The notes under the pieces were generated by a model. The model saw nothing but the letters and a program-made list of their open reading frames with translations, did not search any database and was not told the DNA's origin. DNA of 64,000 nt. Origin: Eriocheir sinensis. Taxonomy: Eukaryota; Arthropoda; Malacostraca; Decapoda; Varunidae. The stretch is taken from contig NC_066571.1 in assembly GCF_024679095.1 (NCBI RefSeq), forward strand, positions 8,556,638 through 8,620,637, in the 5' to 3' direction. Each line of letters starts with the position of its first letter. Position 1 is the stretch's first letter. This document shows positions 25,421 through 48,396 of this stretch, in pieces. A program made the translations under genes and the position numbers.

Positions 25421-25528
25421 CTCATTACAATTTTCTGCCTAAGGTCATGGATATTAATCAAGTTCTCATGGGGTGGTCCTCTCACTCATGGTGCAGAGAG
25501 AGTGAGCCATCCATGATAATCCCCATAT

Positions 25529-25612
25529 TTTTTTTTACAGCAAAGGAGACAGCACAAGGGCACAAAAAAAGGAAATAACAATAAAAAAAGCCCGCTACTC
25601 GCTGCTCTAATA
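25529..25612 (+). repeat. Interspersed A-rich repeat, clear copy
   Basis: TTTTTTTTTACAGCAAAGG, AGACAGCACAAGGGCACAAA and AAAAAGCCCGCTACTCGCTG. This is the clearest copy of the family in the window. Confidence 0.65.
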
Positions 25613-26042
25613 GCTTTTCTAATATAAGCATTTAGGCGTTGAAACACTTGCCAGTACGGGACCTAGCAAGCAATCCATAACAGTCGACGCCTTAAACTAT
25701 ACCTCATTAAAATCATACTAAAAAAAATCGACTGTCACACGAGTATTTACGGTGTTCAGCAGATTTTGAGGAAGCACTGAAGAGAGCGGTATGCCGAGAG
25801 GGTTAGGACAAACTGGCATGCGTTGTTTCTTCTCTTCTTTTTCTTCTAAATTGCATGGCTTCGTTTGGGTATGCCCCCCTCCCCCCCGCCCACGGAGACA
25901 ACACATCATCTGTCCTGATTACTGTCGTGTTCATTCGGTTTCAGCCTGGTCGAGCTCTGTACCAAGTTAAGCGATGTGCGAGTGTTTGTTAGGGTGGTTA
26001 TGAATCCTCTCTCCTGCACGTGTTTACATCTGTGCCTCATCA

Positions 26043-35599
<9,557 letters not shown>

Positions 35600-35736
35600 T
35601 GTGGCTGATTATGTTGTGTTTTGTCAACCCAGCCTCACCTTTGGGCCGGCCAGGTGTGTGAGAGCGTCCCCGTTGCCATAGAGACGAGCTCCCCCTCTCA
35701 TGGAGTCGGGTCGCTTTCACTCTTCACATCAACTAA

Positions 35737-35893
35737 TTTCAAAGGCCAAAAAGGAGATTAACCAGGTTCTAATGAGTGTTCTTTTGAGTTCATGGTGCAG
35801 AGGAAGGGTCAGACTACCACCAGGGTCATAAAACTACCCCTGGAGATGCCCCAAACTCGTATGAAAGCCTTGTCAAATGTTTTAAGAATGTGA
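35737..35893 (-). mobile_element. Harbinger-like MITE family, reverse partial copy
   Basis: AAAGGCCAAAAAGGAGATTA, ACCACCAGGGTCATAAAACT and ATGAAAGCCTTGTCAAATGT. It sits just upstream of the CFAP58 start codon, within the presumed promoter/5' UTR. Confidence 0.6.
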
Positions 35894-37216
35894 CCCTATA
35901 CCCGCATGCTCCTCGATCCCATTAGTGGCACGTGCCGTCCTGTCGTGGGGTTTTCAGTTAACCCTCAAAACAACCTTCAGAAAGTAGAAAATGCAAATGG
36001 GGAAAGTTATTACGCTATTTTTCTGTAATCCAGCCAAAGCCTAATTTGTAACCTGCCATGGAACTGATATACTTGACGACCCTACATGAGAATTCCCTTG
36101 ATCAGGCATAATTCAAGTATCATCCATTGTTTCTTCGAATATATAGCGAAACCCTGAGTATGATTGGAAAGTTAAGCGCGTTCGCCGCCTCAGCTGTCGG
36201 CCTCGCGGGCTTGTGGGCCATGACGAGCAGCGAGATGCCAGTGACCGTAGTATCGTACCTCTTGAGCTAAAATTGTCGTATTTCAGCCGCATTGAATTAT
36301 AAAACCTATATTTGTGGTATGAAAATGTTCTTATGTTAAATCATGGCTGTTTTTGCATCTCTTTACTCCTCCTTAGAATTTTTCGAGAGGTTTGAAGGTT
36401 GGTAGAAGACATATGTGTAATTAATATGGTAACACAAGTACTTCGGACAGTAAGAACGGAGATGTGGGCGCGTTGGTACCAGTCTTAACCGTAATTAACT
36501 TTTTTAATGCTCTCAAAAATATCTTGTATCGTATGGATGTTCCCGTGTATCGCACAAGGCACTCATTTAGGGTATATCTTTAATAATTATCGTATATCTG
36601 ATGACGCTGATGACGATCGAAGGCAGGGGAGAAAGAAGGGAACAGGAACAGTCTTGGAGAGGGGATATATTTTGCCAGCATCATGATTTTCTGAGTTGTG
36701 GAAGCTGTGGTTCGTGTAAGTGATCTAATGGTTTACATAGTTGTTTGAGACGTAATGGTGCCGAAGGCTGAATGAAATATAGGATGTGGCAGCTGATTCC
36801 TTTCCATTGCCGTGTGACCTTGACTGAAATAAGCTAAACACGCAGTAAACGGAAATATACCAGTCATGAATGTTGAATGATTAACTGATTGCAATTTTAC
36901 TGCATGAAGTAGGGTAGATAAATCTCCACAGGTTGGACTTTTCAAGGAAAATACTCGGAGCACTTACTGCCAATGCTTTGTTAGAGTTTATTCATGAATA
37001 AATGTATGTATTTTTTATTTTTTTATTTCCTGTCCAGGTATTGAGTAATCAGACAAAGAAATTCCATAGTCTGCGAACAGCAAACCTCCCCGCGGCGGGA
37101 CGGTGCGCGCGCCTGCGTGGCGGCCAGAGAAGCGGGTCGAGGCGCGGGGGACGGCACGCCGAGACTCTCTGCTGCCTGCCTGTCTGCCGCTAGTGGTGCC
37201 GCCCACGCCTGCCGCC
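35894..37216. promoter_or_regulatory. Divergent intergenic region between CFAP58 and LUC7-like
   Basis: The two genes start head-to-head about 1.6 kb apart, so promoters for both should lie here. Sequence from about 37080 to 37216 is CpG-rich and leads into the LUC7-like ATG. At about 37020-37038 a pyrimidine tract ending TGTCCAG resembles a 3' splice site, so a 5' UTR exon could begin there. No TATA box is convincing. Confidence 0.4.
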
Positions 37217-40200
37217 ATGTCCGCCCACGACCAGATGCGAGCCATGCTGGACCAGCTGATGGGGACCTCGAGGAATGGTGAGTGGGGCCCAGTGTGGTGC
37301 TTGCCGGGCGGGGCGGGGGCAGGAGGGCGGCGCGGCGCGGCCAGGCAGGATGGCCGAGCTGTGTGGCGGGTGGTGTAGAGGTCCGAGGCACGCCGCCCCT
37401 GCGAGGGACACCTGTGTGCTAGATGGAGTACTTTGTGCACCTCCAACACACAGCCGCATTGCTCTCCGTCACAAATCACTCGTTCCTAAGATATTAATTT
37501 CCTTAAATATGGCCTGGGGGGAAATTGAGGGATATATTCCCGTTTACCGTATTTTGGCAGCGGGTCACAGGTCAGGTACGGTTAGGTTAGCATTTGTTTA
37601 GTTAGTTCAGGACAGGCTAAGTTACCATACATTCAGTTTGGTTAAACGTGGTATATACGTGATCACTTTGCGTGCGCTTTTCATTGTCGGGTGCATTTCT
37701 GGAGTTTTACCGACGGGTGTATAACAACAACCAAGGAAGGCCCGCGCCGCGCACCGCCCGCGGATAGGATGCCCTCGCCCTCCACGCCAGAGCGAGTGTT
37801 GGATGGCGGGGCGTGCCGGGTGTGTGGCCCCGCCTGCAGGGTGCCGCAGCTGTGACGGCGTCACCGCGACCCGGCGCTGGGGCAGGGAGTAAAGGGAAGG
37901 CGGAGTGGTGTTAGGAGTCTCCTTGGCCCATAGACTCAGGGGAAGGTCTCTGCAGGAAGTAGTAGTTACCTGTTGACTGTCATGTCTTTGGTATTGCATC
38001 CACTTGTTCAGTCCTGCTCAGAGCACAAAGGAGAACAAAAGTGGTATAAAAAAATATATTAATACAGTTTCTGGTTCGCATCCAAAATTGCACCCAACTC
38101 CATTGGTTGTCAATTTTTTCTGATAGATTTTTATGACAGGGCAGTTGGAGAACAGCCCACCCAGCTTCCCTTTTGAGCCGGCCAATAAATGGGTACCCGG
38201 GGAAGATGATAAACTGTGCTAACTCAGATGTCATAGTGGCTCCACGTCTCAGGGTAATGGGCTATTTTCCTCCACAGGCTCAAGGATCACAGTGTGACTG
38301 AGATGAGCACTAAGGCCACATGCAACTCTAGTATATATCCCCAACTTTACCTTATCAATCATCCCTAATATCAGTTTTTAAGTGTCAAGAGGCTACTGTT
38401 CAGTGTCAATAGGTTACTATCCGTTACATTAACATGGTGTGGTAGGTTGGTTGACCGCCATCCTGCTTGCTTGGACCACAGTTGCATTTCGACCATTTCT
38501 GTTGCTAAATTTGGAGGCTTATTAGCATTAGTAAAAAGTCATTTTTAGATACATCTGGAATCTTATTTCAGTGTATATTTACTGGGATGTCATACAGTGT
38601 ATCAATAGTACTTGTGCATCGATGTAGGTTCTATTGGTTTGGATAGCTACTCCATTCTTTCTTTCTACTTGTTTATTTATTTATTTTATTTATTTTTTCC
38701 AGTTGATTTTGGTAGTGGTTCTAGCAACTATTAAGTTGGAGAGTTTGCAGCACTGAGCTAAAGGTTTCATGGCATGTTGCAGCTGTATAGACATCATTTA
38801 ATTACAGGAAAATATTATCTCAATTTGTGAAGGAAATTGTGGAACAGTTTGTGAAGGATACAAGTTCATAAGGTATTGATTAGCGTGGTACCATCTTTTG
38901 AAGAATAATAGTCTTCTACCAGGAGTGAGTTGGGTGTAATCTTGGATAATTACCCAGTTCATGTGGTCACACCCATAATGAAGAATTCAAGATAAAATGC
39001 AATTGAGACAGCAAACCTAAACTGTAAAAATAGTCTGCAATACCCAAGCAACTGAAAGAAAAAAAATGGTCCTAAATACTGTAGTTGAAAGGCCACATCA
39101 TACACTCTTAGGTCACAGATTGTGTTCCTTTCATTTAAATCATCAATTTGCTAAAGAAGGGAAATTTGGGTGGTCCAATCATGATTTAAAATAAACATGT
39201 GGCCGTAGCATGAAATAAATGATAGGAGCAAGGAAAGTCAGTCAGTCTCTGAGCTGATCAGTTCATCTCGCTATTAAAATCAGTTTATGGTGTGTGCTTA
39301 GTGGTGAGGTTTGTGCCACTGACGCATTGGACTGATTAGTTTCAGGTAGCTGCCATGATCAGCAGAATGGCTGTGCACTGTAAAGTCAAAGCATTTTTTT
39401 CAACCGCCAAAATACTTTTATCCCAAAAAATATACAAAAAGTTAAGGTGCAGTAATCATTAAATGTTTTAGTTACATATTGTGTGAGTTGAACTGTGTGG
39501 CTTCTTTTAAGACTGCAGTTATGAAAAAAAAAAATTCCCTAACTTAATTATGTATAGTTTTGGAAAGATGAAAAAAGTTTGGGTAGTTATGGGTTGGCTG
39601 TCAAAGTTGGATTAATATTGACTGATGTGTGAGGTGGCTAGTTTGGGGTTTGTTTGTTTGTTTGCTAAAGACTTGACCAACGTAGCCTGAAAAGTCATAA
39701 GACTCCGCAATCAAGGTTTCTTTTATATTTGAGTTCCTAATATAAGGTGGGAAGTATTTGCTTGAATGAGATAGTCTGAGAGTTTGTAATATTTAAAATT
39801 GTCAACTTGGACCCTCTTTTTATTTTTTATTTCTTTATTTTTTACAAGACGTTCATTGGAAATACAGTTTCCACTCATTTGTGCAGAACTCAGTTTCTGA
39901 GAGTTTAAATGCAGATAAAATTCCTCCATACACCATTATCTGGATTCCAGCTGTAATTCACAATCTTCTACAACTGCATATTGTTTTTGCACCAGGCCAT
40001 GAGCATGAGGACAGTGCACTTTTTATCATCACTTATCCATTGTTAGTGTGTTTTCAGTTCATGCTTGTGATCAGCCGGGACTTGAAAAAAAGGAGGAAAA
40101 GAATGAAGGTAACATTCAAATATTGTTCAAAAGTATCAGCAGATGAAAAATAGTGTTTACCATTGCTGCAAACAATACAATTCAATGTTCCGTTACCAAG

Positions 40201-43200
40201 TCATGTTGAAACTTCGGACTACCTGTCAGTATGAACAGTTTCTTTGCAATAATCAAAATAGGCATCTTGAATGCATTTACTGACAGCCATCTTGCTTTCC
40301 CACTGAAGCAACTGTTAGAGGGTTTTTTCATATATATGAAATCTCAAGAGGTACACATTGCCCTCAAACCATGGTGTCTGATTCTGATTCATCAATTCAG
40401 TTAATTTACATGTTCATTCCTTTTGCCATGCTTAGTATTTATAATCATGTTAACCATCTTCCTCTTTTGAAACAACAGTTTATTTCTATGCTATCTGTCC
40501 ACAATTTATGTAAAGCTATCAGTCATTTTGGTAGTTGTCCGTCTGAGTCATTTATCTCTAGTTATGAAAGATCTGATATATTATCAGTGCAGATACAAGC
40601 AGCAAAAAAAAAAAAAAAAGCACAAAGGGTGTTTCCCAGAATAATTTGAAATATTATTGGCTAATTAAAGAAAAAATATCTGCTGTACACAGCAAGTGAT
40701 GTCAGACAGTGGTTTATGGGTGCCAAATTTTTTATTTATTTTTACATCTAGGCTTCTTATGATAGCAAGCTTCCCACCATGTTGTATTAACATTTGAACT
40801 CATTGGTTACATAAATGTTATGCGAGTTCAGGGTGATAAACACATACCACTATATGTTGGATGGTAGCACCAAAACCTAAAGTATTATGAAGTTATAATT
40901 ATGTTTCTTGGGCAGCACTGCTCACAGCTGCCTCATCCTTAGGTTCTATTATATCATGTATGTGCGTTGTACGGTGTTAGCCTCTGTGTGGCAAGATTCT
41001 GTGTGTGACATGAGTGGCGTGGCTGTACACTAGTTGATTTGAGCACAGATACATTAGTAGTGTCCTTGAAAATGTTTTCACTACACTCCTTAAGCCTCAA
41101 CACATGATGAAACCACTCTCCACCTAACTCTTTGCAATACATGCTTTGTTTCCCACACACTACATGAAGACTGAGTTTTCTTATAAGCTAATTGGCTTTA
41201 GGTTATCAGTTTTGGCTTCTGTGCCTGAGTCAGGTTTGGGAGCCAGATGATAGTAAAATTTAGTTGCTATAAGTTTTATTTTAAATTTTATGAATATCAT
41301 TTGTTGCTCTTTAATGTTTTAAATTATTTGCAATAAGTGCCAGTTGACACTTGCAACATCCTTTTCAATGTGCCGATAATTGTTCAATCCAGAGGTCTTT
41401 GCATAAGAGGGAAATATTCATTGTTCACAAAAGTAAATCAATGCTGCCTGTTAGGCTGTGCACAGAAGTAGTGTTGTTTCAAGTCTTTGCAGTGTCCATA
41501 ACTGATATTGACGAGATAATCCTAATTTCTTCTAGGGTGGAGCAAAGAGCGTCACAAAGCTTTAACTTGACATGCTGGAAATCTCGGCAGCCACGTGTGT
41601 ATAACCTCCTGTCTATTTTTCGCCAAATGTCTTATCATTTTGTAACAGTTTTGATTATGCAGTTCATCTAACTTACTGTGTGTCCTTTCTGCAATTTGCC
41701 AAGTTGGTAGATTCAATTGTTTAAGTGTAGGAACACAGGATGGTTGGCCCATTCTTGTGCCAATCTGCTCTTCACAAGAAAATAAGAAAATTCCTATTTA
41801 TAGTTTTTTTAGCCAAATTTTTTATGTGAAAGTTGTCAGAAGCTGGTACTGTACATGTCCTTTACAGATGTTCTTAGTAACCTCCTCAATAATGCTCAAC
41901 ACTGGGCATACTTTGCAGGATTTACCGGCGGCTGAGAAGATAAGCTCCCTCCTTACGCCTTGGGGGTGCTGGTTGTGAGTTTTAGATGCATAATGTCAAT
42001 ATTTAGCCCTTTTCTCATAATTTATCTCAAAAGTTTTTATTTAATAAGTCACTAATGTGATGAGGTGTGGTGTAACCTGATGTGCACATGTGTGTGTGAC
42101 AGTTTTGTGTGCGTGTGCATGTGAGTTTCGTGTGAATGAAGAGTTCTGTGTGTGTGTAATTATGCATGTGTGATAAAGAGGAGCAAGCAAGATGACAAAC
42201 ATTGAGTGCATCTCTGTTGGGCTGGTGAATCAGGTTACACCTTCACCTCATAGTGTCAGATCAGGGAAGTTAATCTATTTGTGGAGCATGACCTTGCTTT
42301 CCTAAGTTGCATTTTTATCTAGTGCTCATTGTATATTTTCTTTTTTTTTCACCAATGTTTTCTTATTTAGATGTGGGGAACTTTTGCTGAGTTACATTTT
42401 TTCTCTTTTTGCCCAATGTCAAGGTCATGTTTCACCTTACATTTAAGTATTAAAAGTTAGGCCTGAAGAATTGGCGCTTCCTGTTGTGATTCTTTGAGCC
42501 ATAACTAGTATGGAGTAATGCTTCAAGATAGTCAGCTGTTGAATGTTGAGGAATAAACTAGACCTAGCCTCCACAGTATCAGTGTGAACCCAAGTCATGT
42601 GCTGTGGTCAGGAGAAGAATGATGTTTTGATGCCTTGGTGATGGTCTTCCTTAGGTGACGACACCAGATACCGCCTCAAGTTCACCGACCCCAAGGTGTG
42701 CAAGAGCTTCCTTCTCACCTGCTGTCCACATGAGATTCTTTCCTCCACTGTGAGTAGAACACCTTTATTGTATACGAGTTAACTTAGGGGATAAATTTAA
42801 CAATGTTGTTTGATTTTGTAGGTTGTAGAAAATAGATTAACATTAAATTAATGTATAGGAATGAAGAGTGGATTTACCGTACTTCCTGCCATGTAAGATA
42901 CACCTATAATTTGGCAAGACATTTAGAATAAAATGTAAAAACTCCACATTTTCCCTAAACTGAATGTGTATACAGTATTACATTTGGCCACCTTACTTAC
43001 AATTATGACTTTAATACCGTATGTTGCTTTTTGCCCTTCTCTGTGTTCAAAGTGTTCCACTGTTGGTTGAAAAGTTACAATGCTCTTACCCCTAGGACCT
43101 GTGACTTTGAAATGGTAAAAAAAAAAGGGTTGGTTGGTAGATTCACTCTGTGCAGTGTGCAGGCGGTAACTTTCGCCAAGCTACTGAGGGAAGTAACCAT

Positions 43201-44986
43201 ACATGGATGCTACGTTCAGTGGGCAATCTTGGTCTTGATCTTCTTCTTGTGACCTGTATGGTTTTATCGCTTCGCATGTCCTCCTCTCTTCTGCTTATTC
43301 ACACTTTCCTTTTATATTGCATCACACTATTCATTATTTAAATCAATCAGTATTTGTACCTTCGGCATATACTGCACAGGGATAACTTTTTTGGCATTTT
43401 CCGAATGAAAAAAGTGCGCATTATACGCCGCAAAATGCAGTATATTTCATTCTGGGGACATCTGGGAACTATTGTGTCAAACAGAGGTGTTTTGGGTGTT
43501 GGTTTTGTACCAATAACAATCACCCCTAGGCCTACCAAAACCTAACCATCGGGGGTCAAGACGCAGGGTGTTTTTTTATCTAATTTATTTATTTATTTAT
43601 TTATTTATTTGAAAAATGTGCGTCTTATTGGCAGGAAATACGGTATCTCATACTACTTTCTTACCCTGAGTTTTTGGTGTTAAGAAATTAAAGCAAATTC
43701 CTATCTGTGCCTCAAATTGATGATAGATTTTGAAATAGCAGGCATGACTTTTTACTAATTTAATAGTGATTTAACCAGCTACTGTACACATCTTTCAGCG
43801 GATGGACTTGGGCGAGTGTCCCAAGGTTCATGACCTGGCGCTGCGTGCTGACTATGAACAAGCCACGGCCACCAAGGACTACTTCTATGACATTGATGTG
43901 AGTCCTGGCCCTTGATAAGAAAAAGAAGTCTATTAATACTTGAGATGTGAATGAACTGATTAATTTGTCTTACAGTTGACTAGTGTGAAGCTTTGCAATA
44001 TCCCAAAAAATATTGCACTGCTTGAAAATTAAAATAATTATTGCTGCATACTATTATAGGATTCAGTTGAAAGACATAGGCATTCTCAATCCTGTCATCA
44101 GGGGAAAAAATCAAAATTAACATTTTTTTTCTTTTTCTTTTTCTCATTGTGTCCTTATTAGGCAATCATATGTACTGTTATGCATGGATTGGATCTTTAT
44201 TGAAATATCTCTACCCCAGGCCATGGAACACCTACAGTCCTTCATCACAGACTGTGACAGACGCACGGAGTCAGCAAAGAAGCGTCTTGCAGAGACACAG
44301 GAAGAGCTGAGTGCAGAAGTAGCAGCTAAAGCCAACAAAGTACATGACCTTGCTGAACAGATTGGCAAAAAGCTGGCAAGAGCAGAGTCTCTGGGTGCTG
44401 ATGGCATGGTGGAGGTGAGTGGGGGAGCTGGGCCATAAGGTAAATTGTGTGAATTTTGTATGGGGTAGGGAGTGTTGCATTTATTAATTTTAGTCTTCTT
44501 TGGCCAAGTCCTTTCAAGAGACTTGGCTAATTTTACTAAGTTGGTTATGTTGATTTGTATGTGAAGTTAATGGAATTTTTATATTATTCTAGCATGACCA
44601 TCTTCTTACCTCCAGGAAAGCATGAAACTTATGGAGGAAGTGGAAGACCTTCGAAAGAGGAAGGCAGCCGCTGAACAAGAGTACCGCAATTCCATGCCAG
44701 CGTCCAGCTACCAGCAGCAGAAGCTCAGAGTGTGTGAGGTGTGCTCTGCCTACCTGGGCATCCATGACAATGACCGCCGCCTGGCTGACCACTTTGGAGG
44801 AAAACTTCACTTGGGATTCATCAAGATACGAGAAAAACTTGAAGAGCTGAAGGTATGTCCATTGGTAATCCTGGTTGTAGTGGGACTGTCTTATAGACAT
44901 GTTCTGTGTGCATATGGTATTAGCAAACCTGTTTTAAAAGGAGAGGATGGTTATATTCTAGTTTTAGGAACTTAATTACCCTTTTT

Positions 44987-45058
<72 letters not shown>

Positions 45059-46520
45059 ATTTACATAATGTTCATTGGATGTCACAGCTGGCAAAGATCA
45101 AAGGTTTTGTACTTACTTGGTATGTGAACACCCTCTTTTGCAGAAAACAGTGGAGAGCCGCCGAGAGAAGCGAAGAGAGGAGCGTGAACTGGAGAGGAAT
45201 GCAAGATTTGGTGAGATAGCAGACTACGATGTTACAAGGTAAGATGCAACTACCAACTGTAGTATGAGGGGGAGAAGGGCTTCTAGCTTTTTGATCAGGG
45301 AAGAGTTAACCCGGTAGCAGCGACAGGCCAAATTTGTGGCTTTACTGTGTAGCAGCGATGGGCCAAATTTGTGCCACGATATAACCCCCCCCCAAAAAAA
45401 GATGATACATAATCTGATCACAAATGCTTTGATATATATTATGAAATGGTTTGTGTGAGGGGTGATTTTTTCTCATTTTTCTCGCTTAGAGGGACCATTA
45501 AGAAACATGATACCCGCTGCTACCGGGTTAATCTGCTACTTGGATTATGTTAATGCAGAGACACAGTGGAAAGTAATTTTATTCTCTTGATTTTTTGATG
45601 AATTCATAAGGATGATGTCAGTAATGTGTTCTTCCTCTGTTTTGTAATACATAATGATATTTGCCTGTTAAGGCTGATTCTGTAGCTTTGTAATGAGTTT
45701 GGCAATTATTTTGATTTTTTAAGATTTCTTTTAAAAATATATGTGTAAGATTTTGACATTACTGAAGTTGATCTTATATCACTATGCAAAATTTCAAAGC
45801 ATTGGGCCTAAGGAGACTACTTTTGCTTGATTGTCAAGAATAATTGAACTACTCTACAGTTTAGTAGTACTGCATATCTGACTATTCAGCTAAGCATTCC
45901 TTTAAAAGAGCACCACCCTCAGAAAACTGAGATCTGCTCTGTACTTTGACATAATTATTACCTACTGAGGCCTTTTTGATTATGAGCAGAGCAGGTGGAG
46001 TGGTTGACTATTCTGACCTCAGAGGACTCAACTCAGACAATTTCATATTCATGGATTTGGTAGTTTGCTACTTTTAGGTGCTTGTTAACCTTTGGTAAGT
46101 AATAGATTTTGTTTTTGTTGTCACATTGATCGTTTCCTAAGTTTACATCTTACAAAGAAATTCTCATGGACCTTTGACTGGCTTCCTGTTGATATCAGAA
46201 CAGTTAAGAACATTAAAAGACGAAGACATTACCCCTAATGTCAAAACTCGGTCCTGAAGTATGTAAAGAGCAGGCCTAGGTTATTATCAAAAGTGTGATC
46301 ATACAACCAGTTACGTTCCTTGCTTAGGGACCACGAGAGGGAGCGTTACCGGGATGCAGAACGGGATCGACGTGACCGCTACCGGGATGGGGACCGTGAG
46401 AGGCGACGCCGTAGGTCCAGGTCCAGGTCCAGGTCCCGTGAGAGGCGCCGACGCAGGTCTAGATCCCGCGACCGCTACTACAGGTCACACTCCAGGTCCA
46501 GGTCGCGTGACCGTAGGTAA
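37217..46520 (+). CDS. LUC7L2: LUC7-like U1 snRNP splicing factor, seven exons
   Basis: Exons: 37217-37277, 42655-42749, 43799-43897, 44220-44414, 44616-44852, 45144-45238 and 46328-46520 (stop TAA). The phases join to 324 aa. The start ATG lies in GCCGCCATGT. LUC7 proteins are U1 snRNP components that help select 5' splice sites in the nucleus. The N-terminus MSAHDQMRAMLDQLMG is the family signature. The first zinc finger (CCCH type) uses Cys36, Cys43/44, Cys59 and His63. A coiled coil covers about 95-180. The second finger uses Cys190, Cys193, His209 and His215 (CEVCSAYLGI, DHFGGKLHLG). The C-terminal exon is an RS/RE-rich domain (about 261-324), shorter than in human LUC7L2 (392 aa). Intron 1 is 5.4 kb and holds no recognised gene. 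The orthology class (LUC7L versus LUC7L2) cannot be settled here, so the symbol is the nearest family name. Confidence 0.93.
37278..42654 (+). other. Intron 1 of LUC7-like; no gene seen
   Basis: Mostly AT-rich unique sequence. The first 600 bases are GC-rich, continuing the promoter-proximal island. Open frames are short and lack splice partners or known motifs. Confidence 0.6.
42877..43643. mobile_element. TA-flanked inverted-repeat transposon (about 767 bp)
   Basis: The left end is CCGTACTTCCTGCCATGTAA followed by GATACAC. The reverse complement of the right end is CCGTATTTCCTGCCAATAAG followed by ACGCAC. The inverted repeats are about 27 bp with few mismatches, and TA flanks both sides (42875-42876 and 43644-43645). 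The interior has no transposase frame and contains a related GTGCGCATTATACGCCGC segment plus (TTTA)n, so it is non-autonomous and possibly composite. It lies in LUC7-like intron 2. A TA flank suggests a Tc1/mariner-type mechanism, but that is inference. Confidence 0.7.
44983..45057 (+). repeat. Poly-T followed by (GT)n
   Basis: About 26 T followed by about 48 bp of GT, ending about 85 bp upstream of the exon 6 acceptor of the LUC7-like gene. Confidence 0.95.
45310..45527. mobile_element. piggyBac-like MITE, uninterrupted copy (218 bp)
   Basis: TTAA flanks both sides (45306-45309 and 45528-45531). The left end reads CCCGGTAGCAGCG, and the right end is its exact reverse complement, CGCTGCTACCGGG. 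A TTAA target and ends starting CCC are the piggyBac hallmarks. About 40 bases of one terminus, GTAGCAGCGATGGGCC, are duplicated internally. There is no open frame, so it is non-autonomous. It lies in LUC7-like intron 6. A second copy, split by another element, is at 62168-62956. Confidence 0.85.
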
Positions 46521-46730
46521 ATGTGCTGATGTGACGGATGGCTATCAACCCAACCAGGATTCAAGAGTGAGTTGGTGACACTAATGACTTGTGTAGGATA
46601 TACGGTTTTAAGTTTATGCAATTAATTTTAGTTACAGCAGTGTATGTCCTAATCTGTACTGTGTGACAGGAAACGCTGCATCTGTAAAAAGTTGATCTGA
46701 TGATTGCTTCTGTTTGCATGCGAGTGCATA

Positions 46731-46736
46731 AATAAA
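46731..46736 (+). terminator. AATAAA polyadenylation signal of the LUC7-like gene
   Basis: The hexamer lies about 210 bases after the stop codon, in AT-rich sequence with T-rich sequence downstream. It is the first canonical signal after the stop. Confidence 0.6.
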
Positions 46737-48350
46737 CATTATTATTTACCATAGTATTTGAACTTGAGATACCTGTGTGTTTGAATCTAAGAAGGTTTTT
46801 ACATACTGGTAGTCTCACTTGTGAAAATGTTATTTTTGTATTCAGTTGTAAGTTCTGAACTGAATTAAATGTTTAGGTTGCTTTTATCATTTTAACACTA
46901 CACCACAACACAAAATTAAGAGGGGTCTAGCCCAGTGTAATGGTCTATATGATTATTGTTGTAACTTTCCAATCTTGGAACTCCTTTTCCACAAGCCATG
47001 AAACATATATTTTTTCTATGATAATTTTTAAGTATGGAAGTTTAGTTGGGATTGGTAATTGAATACTGAACAATGTAAACATGCTGTTGTTTTTTTCAGA
47101 TTGTATGGAATTTTTGTTTGAAGTTTTGTTAATTTGTACCAGGATGATAATGTACCCACATGTAAGTACTCCCTTTAATAGAGAAGTAGTGGAACTGAGG
47201 AAAGTTTGTATTTGATGCCCTAATCCTTCCTGATAGCCTACAACAATCATCCCTCCAGAGGCTTGTATGTACTCATTCTTGATCTTTCACGTACATCTTC
47301 AATTTTGCTCTAAGTACAGCTGGTAAGTTGAACAGCTTTTGTTTCATTCATCCATTGGTATTGAGGTATGCTGTGTCACCTGTTGCCTAGATAAGGGATC
47401 AGAGGCACGAGGTGTGTTGGACTCGCAAACAAAGGGTCATCATTCAACATGGGAAGGTAAATCAAGCAGGGCTACATTGCCTTTGTTGCCTATCCCGGGG
47501 AACTGTGTCGATATTAGATTGATATTTCAGGGCTGTAATATCTGGGGAGTCAAGGGGGCTGTACACCCCCCAAAAGACATTTTCTATATCTGCCTCAAAA
47601 TACACGACTGCTTATTTTCGGGAAAAAAAATTCCCCTACCGCATGCTCGCTTTACTTGCCACCCTCCCCCTCCACAACCTCATGAACCTATGATGCCCTC
47701 AGCTCCTCCCCACCCCCCAAAAAAATTGGGTTCTGGATTTAATGAATTAACTATCAACCCATTAGTCAAGGTCTGCTATGTTGACACTTCCAATAACACT
47801 ACAATAGTTGATTGGTTGATTGATTGTTTATTGCAAGTAAAACAACAAAGGAGAAGGGAGGAGCATGCCATCCCAACCCCCAGGCAGTACAGTGTGTGAT
47901 TATACAACTAAGGATAGTTGTACAACAGCTGCATATGTATTAAACATTTTGCCGTTTAGATAGGTTGTGCATTGTATACACTGCTTGTGTCTAAACATTT
48001 CAGGAAGTTATTTAATATGTAAATGTTTGATTTACAATTTACAACTTTCCATTCAGATATATTTTCAAGTCAGGTTGCTTCAAGGCACCAGTGTTCTAAC
48101 TGGCCAGCTCCGTCCTATCTTTCTGGCGCCTAGAGGTTACCTGGTCGGGGAGGAGCAATGGGGATAAACTAATATTGGGAAGCAGTCTTCTCAAAATTCA
48201 CCAGTTTGTCACTAGATGAATAAATTATGTGCCAGTCCAGTAACCCACGAGTAATCATATAAACAAAGGTGTCTGTACTTGATAGGCTATATATTGCTTA
48301 ATAAAATATTTTTATGAAGAAAAGTTACAATACTAGTCCCGGATGCGATC
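46737..48350. other. Intergenic, no gene recognised
   Basis: AT-rich. The open frame at 47339-47899 has no domain. A segment at about 47808-47845 (GGTTGATTGATTGTTTATTG, then CAAGTAAAACAACAAAGG) reads on the minus strand like a LINE 3' end with a CAAT-type tail. Confidence 0.4.
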
Positions 48351-48388
48351 AGTCATCCTCCCCCCTCACGTAGCGTTTAGGGAGAGAT

Positions 48389-48396
48389 TGACGTCA
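48389..48396. promoter_or_regulatory. Perfect CRE/ATF palindrome (TGACGTCA)
   Basis: TTGACGTCAT context. It is the first of five such 8-mers between here and 59,341. Confidence 0.45.

Noticed and set aside
47339..47899. 186-codon open frame downstream of the LUC7-like gene
   Set aside because: No domain, poor composition, includes a possible LINE tail; likely chance.
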